From: Rhodococcoides trifolii | GTDB taxonomy: Bacteria; Actinomycetota; Actinomycetes; Mycobacteriales; Mycobacteriaceae | DNA length: 64,000 bases | Assembly: GCF_014635345.1 (NCBI RefSeq) | Contig: NZ_BMCU01000002.1 | Coordinates: 992,001-1,056,000 of the forward strand | Direction of reading: 5' to 3' | Translations under genes and position numbers: made by a program | The notes under the pieces: generated by a model | Database searches by the model: none | What the model was told of the DNA's origin: nothing | The model's input: only the letters and a program-made list of their open reading frames with translations | In this document: positions 40,593-56,322 of the stretch, piece after piece | Layout of the letters: each line of letters begins with the position of its first letter | How positions within the stretch are numbered: the stretch's first letter is position 1

Positions 40593-40598
40593 TATAGT
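40593..40598 (+). promoter_or_regulatory. -10-like hexamer of the pyr operon
   Basis: TATAGT lies 64 nt before the pyrR start in the nusB-pyrR gap. A poor -35 (CCGACG) sits 17 bp upstream. Initiation near 40605 would give a leader of about 50 nt containing the PyrR-binding loop and the ribosome-binding site. Confidence 0.5.
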
Positions 40599-40624
40599 TC
40601 TGTCGTTCGACATCCTTTAACGAT

Positions 40625-40640
40625 CCGTCCTGTGAGGCGG
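40625..40640 (+). promoter_or_regulatory. PyrR-binding RNA stem-loop over the pyrR ribosome-binding site
   Basis: GTCCTGTGAGGC (40627-40638) matches the PyrR-binding loop consensus UCCNGNGAGGY. The stem is CCG/CGG below a bulged U with CC/GG above, closing a TGTGA loop. It ends two bases before GAAGGAGG, the pyrR Shine-Dalgarno sequence, with no terminator visible. This fits translational repression by UMP-bound PyrR, the mode known in mycobacteria, rather than attenuation. Confidence 0.75.
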
Positions 40641-40656
40641 AGAAGGAGGTCATGGT

Positions 40657-41226
40657 GTGACGCCGCCCTCTTCCGAGTCCGCCCGCGAGTTGCTGTCGTC
40701 GGCCGATGTCGGTCGCACGATCGCCCGAATGGCGCATCAGATCATCGAGAAGACCGCCCTCGATGCACCGGACGCACCGCCGGTCATGCTCATCGGAATT
40801 CCCACTCGCGGGTCCACACTCGCGACTCGCCTTGCCGACCGGATCGAAGAGTTCTCCGGCTTCCGTCCGCCCGTGGGTTCGCTGGACATCACGCTCTACC
40901 GCGACGACCTGCGGAGCAAGCCCCACCGCGCCCTCGAGCGGACGTCGGTGCCCGACGTCGGTGTCGACGGAGCACTGGTGGTTCTCGTCGACGACGTCCT
41001 GTTCTCCGGGCGCTCGGTGCGCGCAGCTCTCGACGCGCTGCGTGATCTCGGGCGCCCGCGCGCCGTCCAGCTCGCCGTGCTGGTGGATCGCGGTCACCGT
41101 GAGCTTCCGCTGCGCGCGGATTACGTCGGTAAGAACGTGCCCACCGCGCGCGACGAGGACGTCGCCGTACTGCTGGTCGAGCACGACGGCAGAGACGGCG
41201 TGGACCTGAGCGGAGGCCAGGGATGA
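40657..41226 (+). CDS. pyrR: Bifunctional pyr operon regulator / uracil phosphoribosyltransferase PyrR
   Basis: 189-residue PRTase-fold protein that senses UMP/UTP against PRPP and binds pyr mRNA. The PRPP-binding motif [16 protein letters not shown] is at about residues 106-121. [20 protein letters not shown] near 45 and the flexible-loop [10 protein letters not shown] near 76 are also typical. It opens the pyr operon. The GTG at 40657 has GAAGGAGG seven bases upstream, directly after the predicted PyrR-binding stem-loop, so the gene is likely autoregulated. It overlaps pyrB by four bases. Confidence 0.95.
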   Translation: MTPPSSESARELLSSADVGRTIARMAHQIIEKTALDAPDAPPVMLIGIPTRGSTLATRLADRIEEFSGFRPPVGSLDITLYRDDLRSKPHRALERTSVPDVGVDGALVVLVDDVLFSGRSVRAALDALRDLGRPRAVQLAVLVDRGHRELPLRADYVGKNVPTARDEDVAVLLVEHDGRDGVDLSGGQG

Positions 41227-42176
41227 CGCGGCACCTCTTGACCGCCTCGGGGCTGACCCGAGAGGCGGCCACCGACATTCTCGACGAAGCCGTCCGTTTC
41301 GAGCAGGCGCTGCTCGGCCGAGACGTCCACAAGCTACCGACGCTGCGCGGCAAGACCGTGATGACCGTGTTCTACGAGAACTCCACGCGTACCCGGGTGT
41401 CGTTCGAGGTAGCGGGCAAGTGGATGAGCGCAGACGTCATCAACGTCAGCGGCAGCACCTCGTCCGCGTCCAAGGGTGAGTCGCTGCGCGACACCGCCTT
41501 GACCTTGCGTGCCGCGGGAGCCGACGCCCTCGTCGTCAGACACCCAGCATCCGGGGCCGCCCATCAGATCGCCGCCTGGACGACCGATCCCACGACCGGA
41601 GCGGGGCCGGCCGTGATCAACGCCGGCGACGGCACCCACGAACACCCGACGCAGGCGCTGCTCGACGCGTTGACCCTGCGACAGCGGTTGGGTGACATCG
41701 AGGGTCGACGCATCGCCATCGTCGGCGACGTCCTGCACAGCCGTGTCGCCCGGTCCAACGCGTTCCTGCTCGCCACACTCGGCGCCGAGGTCGTCCTCGT
41801 CGCACCGCGCACGCTCTTGCCGGCCGGGGTGAACACGTGGCCGGTCACCGTGGCCGACTCGTTCGACGCGGAACTGCCTGCGCTCGACGCGGTCATGATG
41901 CTTCGCGTGCAGGCCGAGCGCATGAACGGGGGATTCTTTCCCTCCGCCCGCGAGTACTCGGTGAACTTCGGTCTGTCGCAGAAGCGATTCGAGCTGCTGC
42001 CCGATCACGCGGTGGTGCTCCATCCCGGACCGATGCTGCGCGGGATGGAAATTGCGTTCTCGGTCGCGGACGCTCCCGAAACCGCTGTGCTGCAACAGGT
42101 CACCAACGGAGTGCACGTCCGCATGGCCGTATTGTTCCGGGCTCTCATCGGATCCGAGGAGGGTTCTCGATCATGA
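41223..42176 (+). CDS. pyrB: Aspartate carbamoyltransferase catalytic subunit
   Basis: 317-residue ATCase catalytic chain that joins carbamoyl phosphate and aspartate. The carbamoyl-phosphate site [17 protein letters not shown] is near residue 53, the [16 protein letters not shown] loop near 80 and [15 protein letters not shown] near 139. [10 protein letters not shown], near the end, closes the active site. No pyrI regulatory gene is nearby, as usual in Actinobacteria, where the trimer may act alone or with PyrC. ATGA overlaps on both sides couple pyrR-pyrB-pyrC. Confidence 0.96.
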   Translation: MTRHLLTASGLTREAATDILDEAVRFEQALLGRDVHKLPTLRGKTVMTVFYENSTRTRVSFEVAGKWMSADVINVSGSTSSASKGESLRDTALTLRAAGADALVVRHPASGAAHQIAAWTTDPTTGAGPAVINAGDGTHEHPTQALLDALTLRQRLGDIEGRRIAIVGDVLHSRVARSNAFLLATLGAEVVLVAPRTLLPAGVNTWPVTVADSFDAELPALDAVMMLRVQAERMNGGFFPSAREYSVNFGLSQKRFELLPDHAVVLHPGPMLRGMEIAFSVADAPETAVLQQVTNGVHVRMAVLFRALIGSEEGSRS

Positions 42177-43468
42177 CTACTGTTCTGCTGAAAGGTGTCC
42201 TGCCGTACGGCGAGGGCGATCCGGTCGACGTTCTCCTCGGTGACGGCGTCATCGTCGACATCGGCGCGGACCTCGACACCGATGCCGACGACACCGTCGA
42301 CGCACGCGGCCACATCTTGCTACCGGGGTTCGTCGACATGCACACCCACGTCCGCGAACCGGGCCGCGAGGACACCGAGACCATCGAAAGCGGTTCTCTC
42401 GCAGCGGCTCGCGGCGGGTACACCGCGATCTTCGCCATGGCCAACACCGATCCCGTCGCGGACTCGGTGGTGGTCACCGACCATGTGTGGCGCCGCGGAC
42501 AGGAAGTCGGCCTGGTCGACGTCCATCCGGTGGGAGCAGTGACCGTCGGCCTCGAGGGCAAGCAACTTGCCGAGATGGGCATGATGGCCGCGGGAGTGGG
42601 CGGCGTCCGTCTCTTCTCCGACGACGGCCACTGCGTCGACGACCCGCTGCTCATGCGTCGCGCACTCGAGTACTCGGCCGGTTTGGGTGTTCTCGTCGCG
42701 CAGCATGCCGAAGAGCCGCGGCTGACCAAGGGCGCCGTCGCCCACGAAGGGGCAACCGCAGCACGGCTCGGGTTGGCCGGATGGCCGCGCGCCGCCGAAG
42801 AGTCCATCGTCGTGCGTGACGCTCTCCTCGCTCGCGATGCCGGTGCGCGCGTACACATCTGCCACGCGTCCACCGAGGGCACCGTGCAACTCCTCGCCTG
42901 GGCGAAGGCGCAGAACATTTCCATCACCGCCGAAGTCACTCCGCACCATCTCCTCCTCGACGATTCCCGGCTCGAGACTTACGACGCGGTGAACAAGGTG
43001 AATCCGCCTCTTCGCGAGGTCAAGGACGTGGATGCGTTGCGCGCCGGACTCGCCGACGGAGTGATCGACTGTGTAGCAACAGATCACGCACCGCACGCGG
43101 AGCAGGACAAGTGCTGTGAGTTCAGTGTCGCCCGGCCCGGAATGCTGGGGCTCGAGACGGCGCTGTCGATCGTGGTGAAGACCATGGTCGAACCCGGCCT
43201 GCTGACCTGGCGCGGAGTTGCGCGTGTGATGAGCGAGCGCCCGGCCGAGATCGTCGGACTCGACGATCAGGGACGTCCGATCGAGGTCGGTGAGCCCGCC
43301 ACCGTCGTTCTCGTCGATCCGAACGCATCGTGGACGGTCGAGCGGGACCGCCTCGCGAGCCTGTCGCGTAACACCCCGTTCGACGCCATGACCATGCCCG
43401 CGCAGATCACCGCGACGTTCCTGCGCGGACGTATCACCTACCGCCGCGATGTGGAAGAGGTCAGCTGA
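42173..43468 (+). CDS. pyrC: Dihydroorotase
   Basis: 431-residue class I dihydroorotase that cyclises carbamoyl aspartate. Metal-binding [10 protein letters not shown] is at residues 55-64 (His57, His59). [10 protein letters not shown] and [10 protein letters not shown] provide further ligands, and ATDHAPH near residue 302 carries the catalytic Asp. [10 protein letters not shown] near 258 is also typical. The ATG overlaps the pyrB stop. Upstream open frame is a shadow of pyrB. A small membrane-protein gene follows after two bases. Confidence 0.96.
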   Translation: MTTVLLKGVLPYGEGDPVDVLLGDGVIVDIGADLDTDADDTVDARGHILLPGFVDMHTHVREPGREDTETIESGSLAAARGGYTAIFAMANTDPVADSVVVTDHVWRRGQEVGLVDVHPVGAVTVGLEGKQLAEMGMMAAGVGGVRLFSDDGHCVDDPLLMRRALEYSAGLGVLVAQHAEEPRLTKGAVAHEGATAARLGLAGWPRAAEESIVVRDALLARDAGARVHICHASTEGTVQLLAWAKAQNISITAEVTPHHLLLDDSRLETYDAVNKVNPPLREVKDVDALRAGLADGVIDCVATDHAPHAEQDKCCEFSVARPGMLGLETALSIVVKTMVEPGLLTWRGVARVMSERPAEIVGLDDQGRPIEVGEPATVVLVDPNASWTVERDRLASLSRNTPFDAMTMPAQITATFLRGRITYRRDVEEVS

Positions 43469-43470
43469 CC

Positions 43471-43992
43471 ATGGACAGAGTGTGGCTCGTCATCGGATTC
43501 CTGGTGTTCTGGGCGGCCCTGATCGGGCTGATCCTGTGGGGGTGGCGCGGACGACAGAAGCGTCAGGCCGACCGTATCGGTGACCTTCCGCCCGTTCCCG
43601 CCGACGTGGGGGACGAGTTGATCGCGCCCGTGACCGGCCTGTACGTCGGCAGCACGATTGCACCGAGCTGGCAGGACCGTATTGCCGTGGGCGACATCGG
43701 CCACCGCGCAACCGGAACGCTCACGAGGTTCGCCACCGGAATCCTGTTGGACCGCAACGGTGAGTCGCCGATCTGGGTGCCGCAGCGCTCGATCCGTGCC
43801 GTGCGGACCGAGCGTGGACTCGCCGGCAAGGTCATGACCAAGGACGGCTTGCTGGTCATCCGATGGGAGCTTCCCACCGGCACCGAGATCGACACCGGCT
43901 TTCGGGCCGACGACAAGGACGTCTACCCGACGTGGGTGGATTCGTTCCCACCTGCGCCCGAGACGACAGACGACAAGAAGGAGACAGCGTGA
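43471..43992 (+). CDS. PH-like membrane protein within the pyr operon
   Basis: 173-residue protein with one N-terminal transmembrane helix (about residues 4-25), a basic stop-transfer segment ([10 protein letters not shown]) and a soluble beta-rich domain resembling bacterial PH-like folds. The C-terminus is acidic. An equivalent gene lies between pyrC and carA in mycobacteria (Rv1382) and has no established function. Two bases after pyrC and GTGA-coupled to carA, so it is produced with the pathway enzymes. A role in localising or stabilising the carbamoyl-phosphate enzymes is speculative. Confidence 0.85.
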   Translation: MDRVWLVIGFLVFWAALIGLILWGWRGRQKRQADRIGDLPPVPADVGDELIAPVTGLYVGSTIAPSWQDRIAVGDIGHRATGTLTRFATGILLDRNGESPIWVPQRSIRAVRTERGLAGKVMTKDGLLVIRWELPTGTEIDTGFRADDKDVYPTWVDSFPPAPETTDDKKETA

Positions 43993-45142
43993 GCGCTCAA
44001 GCCGTATTGGTGCTCGAGGACGGCCGGGTTTTTCGCGGAACCTCGTTCGGTGCAGAGGGCTCGACGTTGGGTGAAGCAGTGTTCTGCACCGGGATGACCG
44101 GGTACCAGGAAACACTGACCGACCCGAGTTACCACCGACAGATCGTCGTCGCGACCGCCCCCCAGATCGGCAACACCGGGTGGAACGACGAGGACAACGA
44201 GTCCGTCGGCCCCGATGGCTCACCGGCTGATTCGAAGATCTGGGTCGCCGGTTACGCCGTACGCAACCCGAGCAGGCGCAGCTCGAATTGGCGCGCCAGC
44301 GGCACTCTGGACGCGGAACTGGTTCAACAGGACGTCGTCGGGATCGCGGGCATCGACACCCGCGCGGTGGTGCGCCACCTGCGCACCCGTGGGTCGATGG
44401 CCGCCGGCATCTTCTCGGGTGCGGACCTGGCCGACGACGACACCCTGATCGGACGAGTGCGTACGCAGCCCAGCATGCTGGGCGCCGACCTCGCGGGCGA
44501 GGTGTCCACCACTGGATCCGGATACGTCGTCGAGCCGGACGGGGACCCTCGCTTCACCGTCGTCGCCGTCGACCTGGGGATCAAGACCAACACTCCGCGC
44601 ATGTTCGCCCAGCGCGGCATTCGGGTGCATGTCGTCCCGGCGGGAACCACGATCGACCAGGTTCGGGAGCTGAAGCCCGACGGCGTATTCCTGTCCAACG
44701 GCCCGGGTGACCCAGCTACCGCCGACCCGACCGTGAGGCTCACGGAGGAAGTACTCGGCGACGGTGTGCCGTTGTTCGGGATCTGCTTCGGAAACCAGAT
44801 CCTGGGGCGCGCACTGGGATTGGGCACGTACAAGATGAAGTTCGGCCACCGCGGTATGAACATTCCGGTGATCGAACACGGCACCGGTCGCGTCGCCATC
44901 ACCTCGCAGAATCACGGGTTCGCGCTCGAGGGCGAGGCGGGTGAGGAGTTCGACACTCCGTTCGGACGCGCGGTGGTCAGCCACACCTGCGCCAACGACG
45001 GCACCGTCGAAGGCGTTCGGCTACTGAATGATTCGGCGTTCTCGGTGCAGTACCACCCGGAAGCCGCTGCCGGTCCGCACGACGCGGAGTACCTCTTCGA
45101 CCGCTTCTTCGGTCTCCTCGACAGCAAGAAAGGCGCGCAGTA

Positions 45143-45143
<1 letters not shown>
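43989..45143 (+). CDS. carA: Carbamoyl-phosphate synthase small (glutaminase) subunit
   Basis: 384-residue subunit that hydrolyses glutamine and feeds ammonia to CarB. N-terminal CPSase small-chain domain ([29 protein letters not shown]) and C-terminal class I glutaminase with the nucleophile Cys266 in FGICFGNQ. The catalytic His and Glu lie in [11 protein letters not shown] near residue 355. The GTG at 43989 overlaps the preceding stop. Its stop TAA shares a base with the carB ATG (TAATG). Confidence 0.96.
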
Positions 45144-48498
<3,355 letters not shown>

Positions 48499-48502
<4 letters not shown>

Positions 48503-49320
48503 CCTGGGTACGGCGACTGCGCGGCGCGGTTGCCGAGCACGGGCGCCTGTGCGTGGGGATCGACCCGCATCCGGGTCTGCTCGACGCATGGGGGCTCGGC
48601 GACACGGTCGATGGGCTCGGCTCGTTCTCAAACGCGTGCGTGGAGGCGTTCGCCGGCCACGTGGGCATCGTCAAGCCGCAGGTGGCCTTCTTCGAACGCT
48701 TCGGATCCGCAGGGATCGCCGTGCTGGAGCGAACGATCGCCGGTCTCCGATCGGCCGGCACCCTGGTGCTCTCCGACGCCAAGCGAGGTGACATCGGTAC
48801 GACGTTGGATGCCTACGCCTCCGCGTGGCTCGGCTCGACGTCACCGCTGCGATCGGACGCGGTGACGTTGTCTCCGTACCTGGGTGTGGGGGCGCTCGCC
48901 CCGGCGATCGAGCGTGCTGCTGCTCACCAGAGCGGTGTGTTCGTGCTTGCTCGGACGTCGAACGCGGACGGCACCGCGGTTCAGACCGCCGTCGATTCGG
49001 GCGGTGTCTCGGTGGCGCAGCACGTCGTCGACGAAGCCGCACGGTGGAATGCCGGGTTGGGAGACGAGACGGTCGGGCTCGTGGTCGGCGCCACCCGCGG
49101 GCACGGACTCGACGTGACCGCGTTCGGCGGTCCCATCCTGGCGCCCGGGCTCGGCGCCCAGGGGGCCACCGTGCTCGATCTCGCCGAGATCTTCCCCGAC
49201 ACGCGAGAGTTGTTGCTGCCCAGCTCTTCTCGTGACATTCTCCGATACGGACCCGCGACCGCCGATCTGCGGGCGGCCGCGCACCGCGTGCGGGACGACG
49301 TCGAACGAGCGCTCTCCTAG
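48499..49320 (+). CDS. pyrF: Orotidine 5'-phosphate decarboxylase (actinobacterial type)
   Basis: 273-residue type 2 OMP decarboxylase producing UMP, the last step of the pathway. [12 protein letters not shown] near residue 18, [11 protein letters not shown] near 59 and the catalytic [10 protein letters not shown] near 93 are present. [11 protein letters not shown] and [11 protein letters not shown] form the phosphate-binding end. The ATG overlaps the carB stop (ATGA), completing the pyr operon. pyrD and pyrE are not in the window. A 133-bp gap with no recognised motif follows before mihF. Confidence 0.95.
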
Positions 49321-49453
49321 CCCACCGACGAGGGCCGAAGAAGGGCGGGGGTCGAGTTCGCCAAGGCCCGCGGGGATCGGTACGGTCGCAAACGCCGCTG
49401 GGAAACCGGTGGTCGAGCATCGATCGACGAACGCATGTCCAGATGGAGGAACC

Positions 49454-49774
49454 GTGGCCCTTCCCGTACTGACCGACGAGCAGCGTGCTGCTGCTCTGCA
49501 GAAGGCGGCTGCGGCGCGTCGTGCCAGGGCCGAGCTCAAGGACCGTCTCAAGCGCGGCGGAACCGACCTCAAGCAGGTCCTGAAGGACGCCGAGGACGAC
49601 GAGATCCTCGGCAAGATGAAGGTGTCCGCTCTGCTGGAGGCGCTGCCGAAGGTGGGCAAGGTCAAGGCTCAAGAAATCATGACCGAGCTCGAGATCGCCC
49701 CGACTCGTCGCCTCCGCGGCCTCGGCGACCGTCAGCGCAAGGCGCTGCTCGCCAGGTTCGATTTCGAAGCCTGA
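49454..49774 (+). CDS. mihF: Actinobacterial integration host factor
   Basis: 106-residue nucleoid-associated DNA-binding protein, unrelated to enterobacterial IHF but with a similar DNA-bending role; essential in mycobacteria. The sequence has a long basic helix ([12 protein letters not shown]), then [21 protein letters not shown], the H2TH-like DNA-contact region, and ends [21 protein letters not shown] 49454 follows GGAGG with a short 4-nt spacing. It lies between pyrF and gmk, a conserved actinobacterial arrangement. Confidence 0.94.
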   Translation: MALPVLTDEQRAAALQKAAAARRARAELKDRLKRGGTDLKQVLKDAEDDEILGKMKVSALLEALPKVGKVKAQEIMTELEIAPTRRLRGLGDRQRKALLARFDFEA

Positions 49775-49781
49775 CGTAGCG

Positions 49782-50372
49782 GTGACCGCCAGCGGTGAAA
49801 CGAAGGGTCGACTGGTCGTTCTGGCCGGTCCGTCCGCCGTCGGCAAATCCAGCGTCGTCAAGCAGGTTCGTGACCGACTTCCGAATTTGCACTTCAGTGT
49901 TTCGGCCACCACACGCGCCCCGCGTCCGGGTGAAGTCGACGGACGCGATTACTGGTTCGTCGGCAACGACGAGTTCGACCGCATGATCGCCGACGGCGAA
50001 CTGCTCGAATGGGCCGAGATCCACGGAGGTCTGCAACGCAGTGGCACCCCCGCCGCACCTGTCCGAGCGGCGCTGGACTCGGGGGAGCCGGTCCTCCTCG
50101 AAGTGGATCTGGCCGGCGCGCGCTCGGTTCGCGAGGTTGCGCCGGATGCGCTCCTGGTGTTTCTCGCACCGCCTGACTGGGAGACTCTGGTCTCCCGGCT
50201 GACCGGCCGAGGCACCGAACCGGCCGACGTGATCGAACGAAGGTTGGCGACGGCGCAGGTCGAATTGGCCGCGCAAACGGAGTTCGACACGACCATCGTG
50301 AACCACGATGTCGCGAGTGCGTGCGACGAGTTGGTATCCTTGTTGGTCGGTGGTCGGTCGGAAGTGCGCTAG
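49782..50372 (+). CDS. gmk: Guanylate kinase
   Basis: 196-residue kinase phosphorylating GMP to GDP. Walker [10 protein letters not shown] is at residues 16-24, the GMP-binding [22 protein letters not shown] near 39 and the [17 protein letters not shown] segment near 95, with the lid around RLTGRGTEP. The ordinary form of the hinge RxxxRxGE is retained as [15 protein letters not shown] start 7 nt after mihF. rpoZ follows 66 nt downstream. Confidence 0.95.
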   Translation: MTASGETKGRLVVLAGPSAVGKSSVVKQVRDRLPNLHFSVSATTRAPRPGEVDGRDYWFVGNDEFDRMIADGELLEWAEIHGGLQRSGTPAAPVRAALDSGEPVLLEVDLAGARSVREVAPDALLVFLAPPDWETLVSRLTGRGTEPADVIERRLATAQVELAAQTEFDTTIVNHDVASACDELVSLLVGGRSEVR

Positions 50373-52024
<1,652 letters not shown>

Positions 52025-52040
52025 CAGAGATTTGTGCAGC

Positions 52041-52073
52041 GTGATCCCGGGTCTGCCGACTGTCGGTGATCAC
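52041..52073 (+). other. Nested inverted repeats after coaBC
   Basis: GTGATC (52041-52046) pairs with GATCAC (52068-52073), enclosing a small CCGA/TCGG hairpin (52056-52066). It starts 17 nt after the coaBC stop. It may be a terminator-like structure or an operator upstream of metK; the loop is large and there is no U-tract. Confidence 0.3.
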
Positions 52074-52086
52074 GTCTACTGTTCCT

Positions 52087-52103
52087 TGGGGGTTTCACCC
52101 CCA
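52087..52103 (+). promoter_or_regulatory. metK leader hairpin
   Basis: TGGGGG and CCCCCA form a 6-bp stem around TTTCA, 36 nt before the metK start and 5 nt after a TACTGT -10-like hexamer (52077-52082). It would lie at the 5' end of the metK transcript. It matches no SAM riboswitch class that I can recognise by eye. Confidence 0.35.
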
Positions 52104-52138
52104 CCAGTTCCAGCCATCAGCAGCGAGAGGGAGTTCCG

Positions 52139-53353
<1,215 letters not shown>

Positions 53354-53359
53354 AACCGC

Positions 53360-55360
53360 TTGGCCGAGACAACCGGCTCGGCACTGCCGATCGCCAGGGT
53401 GCTGCCGATGCTGGCCCTGGCGCATCTGGATCGCGAGTTCGACTACCTGGTTCCGGCCGAGCTGGACGAGCAGGCTCAGCCCGGTGTTCGGGTGCGGGTG
53501 CGTTTCGCCGGTCGTCTGGTCGACGGATTCGTTCTCGATCGCATCGCGGTCAGCGAGCATCCGGGCAAGCTGGGCACGCTCGACAAGGTGGTCTCACCCG
53601 AGCGTGTCCTCACTCCCGACATCGCGGCGTTGGTCGCCGCCGTGGCGGCCCGCTACGCCGGAACACGGTCGGACGTGCTGCGGTTGGCCATCCCCCCGCG
53701 GCACGCACGAGTGGAGGGGGAGCCAGCCCCCGAACAACCCGTCGTGACCGATCCGGTCGTGAACTCCGGTGCGTGGGCCGCGTACGACCATGGGACAGAG
53801 TTCCTGGCCGCCGTGCGAGACGGTCGCGGGCCGCGCGCAGTGTGGCAAGCCCGCCCCGGTGAAATCTGGGCCGAGCGGCTCGCCGAACTTGCAGCAGTCA
53901 CGGCGGCTACCGGTAGAACGTCGCTCGTCATCGTTCCGGACCAACGCGACCTCGACCGTGTCGCTGCGACATGTGTGGCTCTGGTAGGCAAAGAACCAGT
54001 GGTCGCCCTGGCGGCCGGACTCGGTCCGGCGGCGCGATACCGTCGCTGGCTTGCGGTGCTGCGCGGTAGCGCTCGGATCGTGATCGGTACTCGCAGTGCC
54101 GTCTTCGCTCCGCTCGCGGACCTCGGACTGGTCGCCGTCTGGGACGACGGCGACGACAGCCACTCCGAACCGCGAGCACCCTATCCACACGCGCGCGAGG
54201 TGGCGTTGTTGCGGGCGCACGGCTCCGGCTGCGCCGCTGTGGTCGGCGGGGTGGCCCGCACGGCCGAGGCTCAGGCACTGGCCGACTCCGGCTGGGCCCA
54301 CGACCTGGTGGCAACGCGCGACGTCGTACGCGCGAGCGCACCGAAGATCACCGCCCTGGCCGACAGCGACCATGCCCTCGCTCGCGACCCGGGCGCTCGT
54401 GCGGCTCGGCTTCCCGGCATTGCGTTCGCCGCTGCGAGGGCCGCTCTCGGCGCGGGACACGGTGTCCTGGTTCAGGTTCCACGACGCGGATACGTGCCCT
54501 CGTTGGCGTGCGGCAAGTGCCGCACACCCGCGCGCTGCCGACGCTGCCACGGCCCCCTCGCGCTTCCGGCGGCGGTAGGGCCGGACGGTTCCGGGACCCC
54601 CACCTGCAAGTGGTGCGGCATCGCCGACTCGATGTTCCGATGCCCGACCTGCGGTTCGCGAGCCCTTCGCGCGGTGGTGGTGGGAGCGGGGCGAACCGCG
54701 GAAGAACTGGGCCGAGCGTTCGCCGGCGTCACCGTGCGCATGTCGGGTGGCGCATCCGTCCTCGACGAAGTGCCCGCCGGACCCAGTCTCGTGGTCGCCA
54801 CCGTCGGAGCGGAGCCGGTGATGCCGGGTGGGTACGGCGCTGCCCTCCTCCTGGACGGGTGGGCGTTGCTCGGCCGGGCCGACCTTCGGGCGACGGAAGA
54901 GACGCTGCGCCGCTGGATGAATGCCTCGACCCTGGTCAAACCCCATGGTGAAGGCGGCGAGGTCGTGGTGGTGGCCGATTCGTCGCTCCCCACGGTGCAG
55001 GGGTTGGTGCGGTGGGACCCGGTCGGTCGGGCGCGCGCCGAACTGGCCGAACGGGCGGAAGTACTGCTGCCCCCTGCCGTCCACCTCGCCGCGATCGACG
55101 GGTCGTCCGAGGCCCTCGCGCAACTGCTGGAGCAGGCCGAACTGCCGGAGTCGGCTGAGGTTCTGGGGCCGGTGGACCTTCCAGGCGGAGAATCCATGCC
55201 CGGCGCGGACACCGGGCCGGTGGAGCGGATGCTGGTGCGAGTGCCCCGCGCGTCGGGTGGCGCGTTGGCGAGAGCACTCGCCGAATCGCGCGCTCTCCTG
55301 GGAGCGAAGAAGTCCACCGCAGCGCTGCGCGTGCAGATCGACCCCGTCCGCATAGGCTGA
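53360..55360 (+). CDS. priA: Primosomal protein N' PriA, helicase motifs absent
   Basis: 666-residue PriA, a replication-restart DNA-binding protein. The N-terminal 3'-DNA-binding domain (MLALAHLDREFDYLVP) and the zinc-binding cysteine cluster (CGKCRTPARCRRCHG... then CKWCG and CPTCGS, about 388-435) are retained. Where helicases carry GxGKT, this protein reads QARPGEIWAER, and the DEEH box is replaced by WDDGDDSH; ATPase activity is not expected. This is a known actinobacterial peculiarity, so the product probably acts as a structural loader rather than a helicase. TTG start; it is followed by fmt. Confidence 0.9.
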   Translation: MAETTGSALPIARVLPMLALAHLDREFDYLVPAELDEQAQPGVRVRVRFAGRLVDGFVLDRIAVSEHPGKLGTLDKVVSPERVLTPDIAALVAAVAARYAGTRSDVLRLAIPPRHARVEGEPAPEQPVVTDPVVNSGAWAAYDHGTEFLAAVRDGRGPRAVWQARPGEIWAERLAELAAVTAATGRTSLVIVPDQRDLDRVAATCVALVGKEPVVALAAGLGPAARYRRWLAVLRGSARIVIGTRSAVFAPLADLGLVAVWDDGDDSHSEPRAPYPHAREVALLRAHGSGCAAVVGGVARTAEAQALADSGWAHDLVATRDVVRASAPKITALADSDHALARDPGARAARLPGIAFAAARAALGAGHGVLVQVPRRGYVPSLACGKCRTPARCRRCHGPLALPAAVGPDGSGTPTCKWCGIADSMFRCPTCGSRALRAVVVGAGRTAEELGRAFAGVTVRMSGGASVLDEVPAGPSLVVATVGAEPVMPGGYGAALLLDGWALLGRADLRATEETLRRWMNASTLVKPHGEGGEVVVVADSSLPTVQGLVRWDPVGRARAELAERAEVLLPPAVHLAAIDGSSEALAQLLEQAELPESAEVLGPVDLPGGESMPGADTGPVERMLVRVPRASGGALARALAESRALLGAKKSTAALRVQIDPVRIG

Positions 55361-55398
55361 GCTGTCCCGTCCCGACCCGAGAATGAGGATCTGTTTTC

Positions 55399-56322
55399 GT
55401 GCGCATCGTGTTCGCCGGCACACCGGACCCCGCTCTGCCGTCTCTGGCTGCGCTGATCGCGTCACCGCGACACGACGTCGTCGCCGTGGTGACCAGACCC
55501 GACACGGTCGCCGGTCGCGGCCGGAAGGCGTCCAGATCACCGGTGGCTCTGCTGGCGGACGAACACGCGATCCCGGTGCTGACGCCCGCCACAGCGTCGG
55601 ACCCCGAGTTCCTTGCCGCGCTGACCGATCTGGCGCCCGACTGCTGCCCCGTGGTGGCCTACGGCTCCCTGCTGCCGCGGTCGATTCTCGACGTTCCGCG
55701 GTTCGGGTGGGTCAACCTGCACTTCTCGTTGCTGCCGGCGTGGCGCGGCGCCGCCCCGGTTCAGGCGGCCATCGCAGCGGGTGACGAGCTCACGGGCGCG
55801 TCGACGTTCCTGCTCGAGCAAGGGATGGACACCGGCCCGGTGTTCGGCGTGATGACCGAGCGCATTCGGCCCGACGACACCACCGGTTCGCTGCTGTCTC
55901 GGCTCGCCGAGGGTGGAGCAACGCTTCTCGAGTCGACGCTCGACGGGATAGCGGACGGCACGGTCACCGCCGTTCCGCAGAGCACCGACGGGGTGTCGGC
56001 GGCGCCGAAGGTCACCACGGAGTCGGCGCACGTCGACTGGTCCGCGCCCGCCCACGCCGTCGACCGTCTCATTCGATCGGTCACCCCCGCACCCGGTGCG
56101 TGGACCGAGATCGGCGATACGCGCATCAAGCTCGGACCGGTCACGATCGTCGACGAGGCCCTGCCCGTGGGCGCCGTCGACGTCCGTCGTAAGGCGGTAC
56201 TGATCGGAACGGCAAGCAGCGCAGTGCAACTCGGTACCGTTCAGCCTCCCGGTAAGAAACCGATGGTGGCGAGCGACTGGGCCCGAGGTGCACGGCTCGG
56301 AGAATCGGTGACGGCGCGATGA
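55399..56322 (+). CDS. fmt: Methionyl-tRNA formyltransferase
   Basis: 307-residue enzyme formylating initiator Met-tRNA with 10-formyl-THF. The N-terminal hydrolase-like domain carries [16 protein letters not shown], and the catalytic region reads [20 protein letters not shown] near residue 113, with [19 protein letters not shown] following. The C-terminal OB-like domain starts near 205. GTG start with GAGGAT upstream. The stop overlaps rsmB by four bases. Confidence 0.95.
   Translation: MRIVFAGTPDPALPSLAALIASPRHDVVAVVTRPDTVAGRGRKASRSPVALLADEHAIPVLTPATASDPEFLAALTDLAPDCCPVVAYGSLLPRSILDVPRFGWVNLHFSLLPAWRGAAPVQAAIAAGDELTGASTFLLEQGMDTGPVFGVMTERIRPDDTTGSLLSRLAEGGATLLESTLDGIADGTVTAVPQSTDGVSAAPKVTTESAHVDWSAPAHAVDRLIRSVTPAPGAWTEIGDTRIKLGPVTIVDEALPVGAVDVRRKAVLIGTASSAVQLGTVQPPGKKPMVASDWARGARLGESVTAR

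Noticed and set aside
49321..49453. Small gene in the pyrF-mihF gap
   Set aside because: No open frame there has a ribosome-binding site or recognisable product. The region looks like the mihF promoter/leader, though no clear hexamers stand out.
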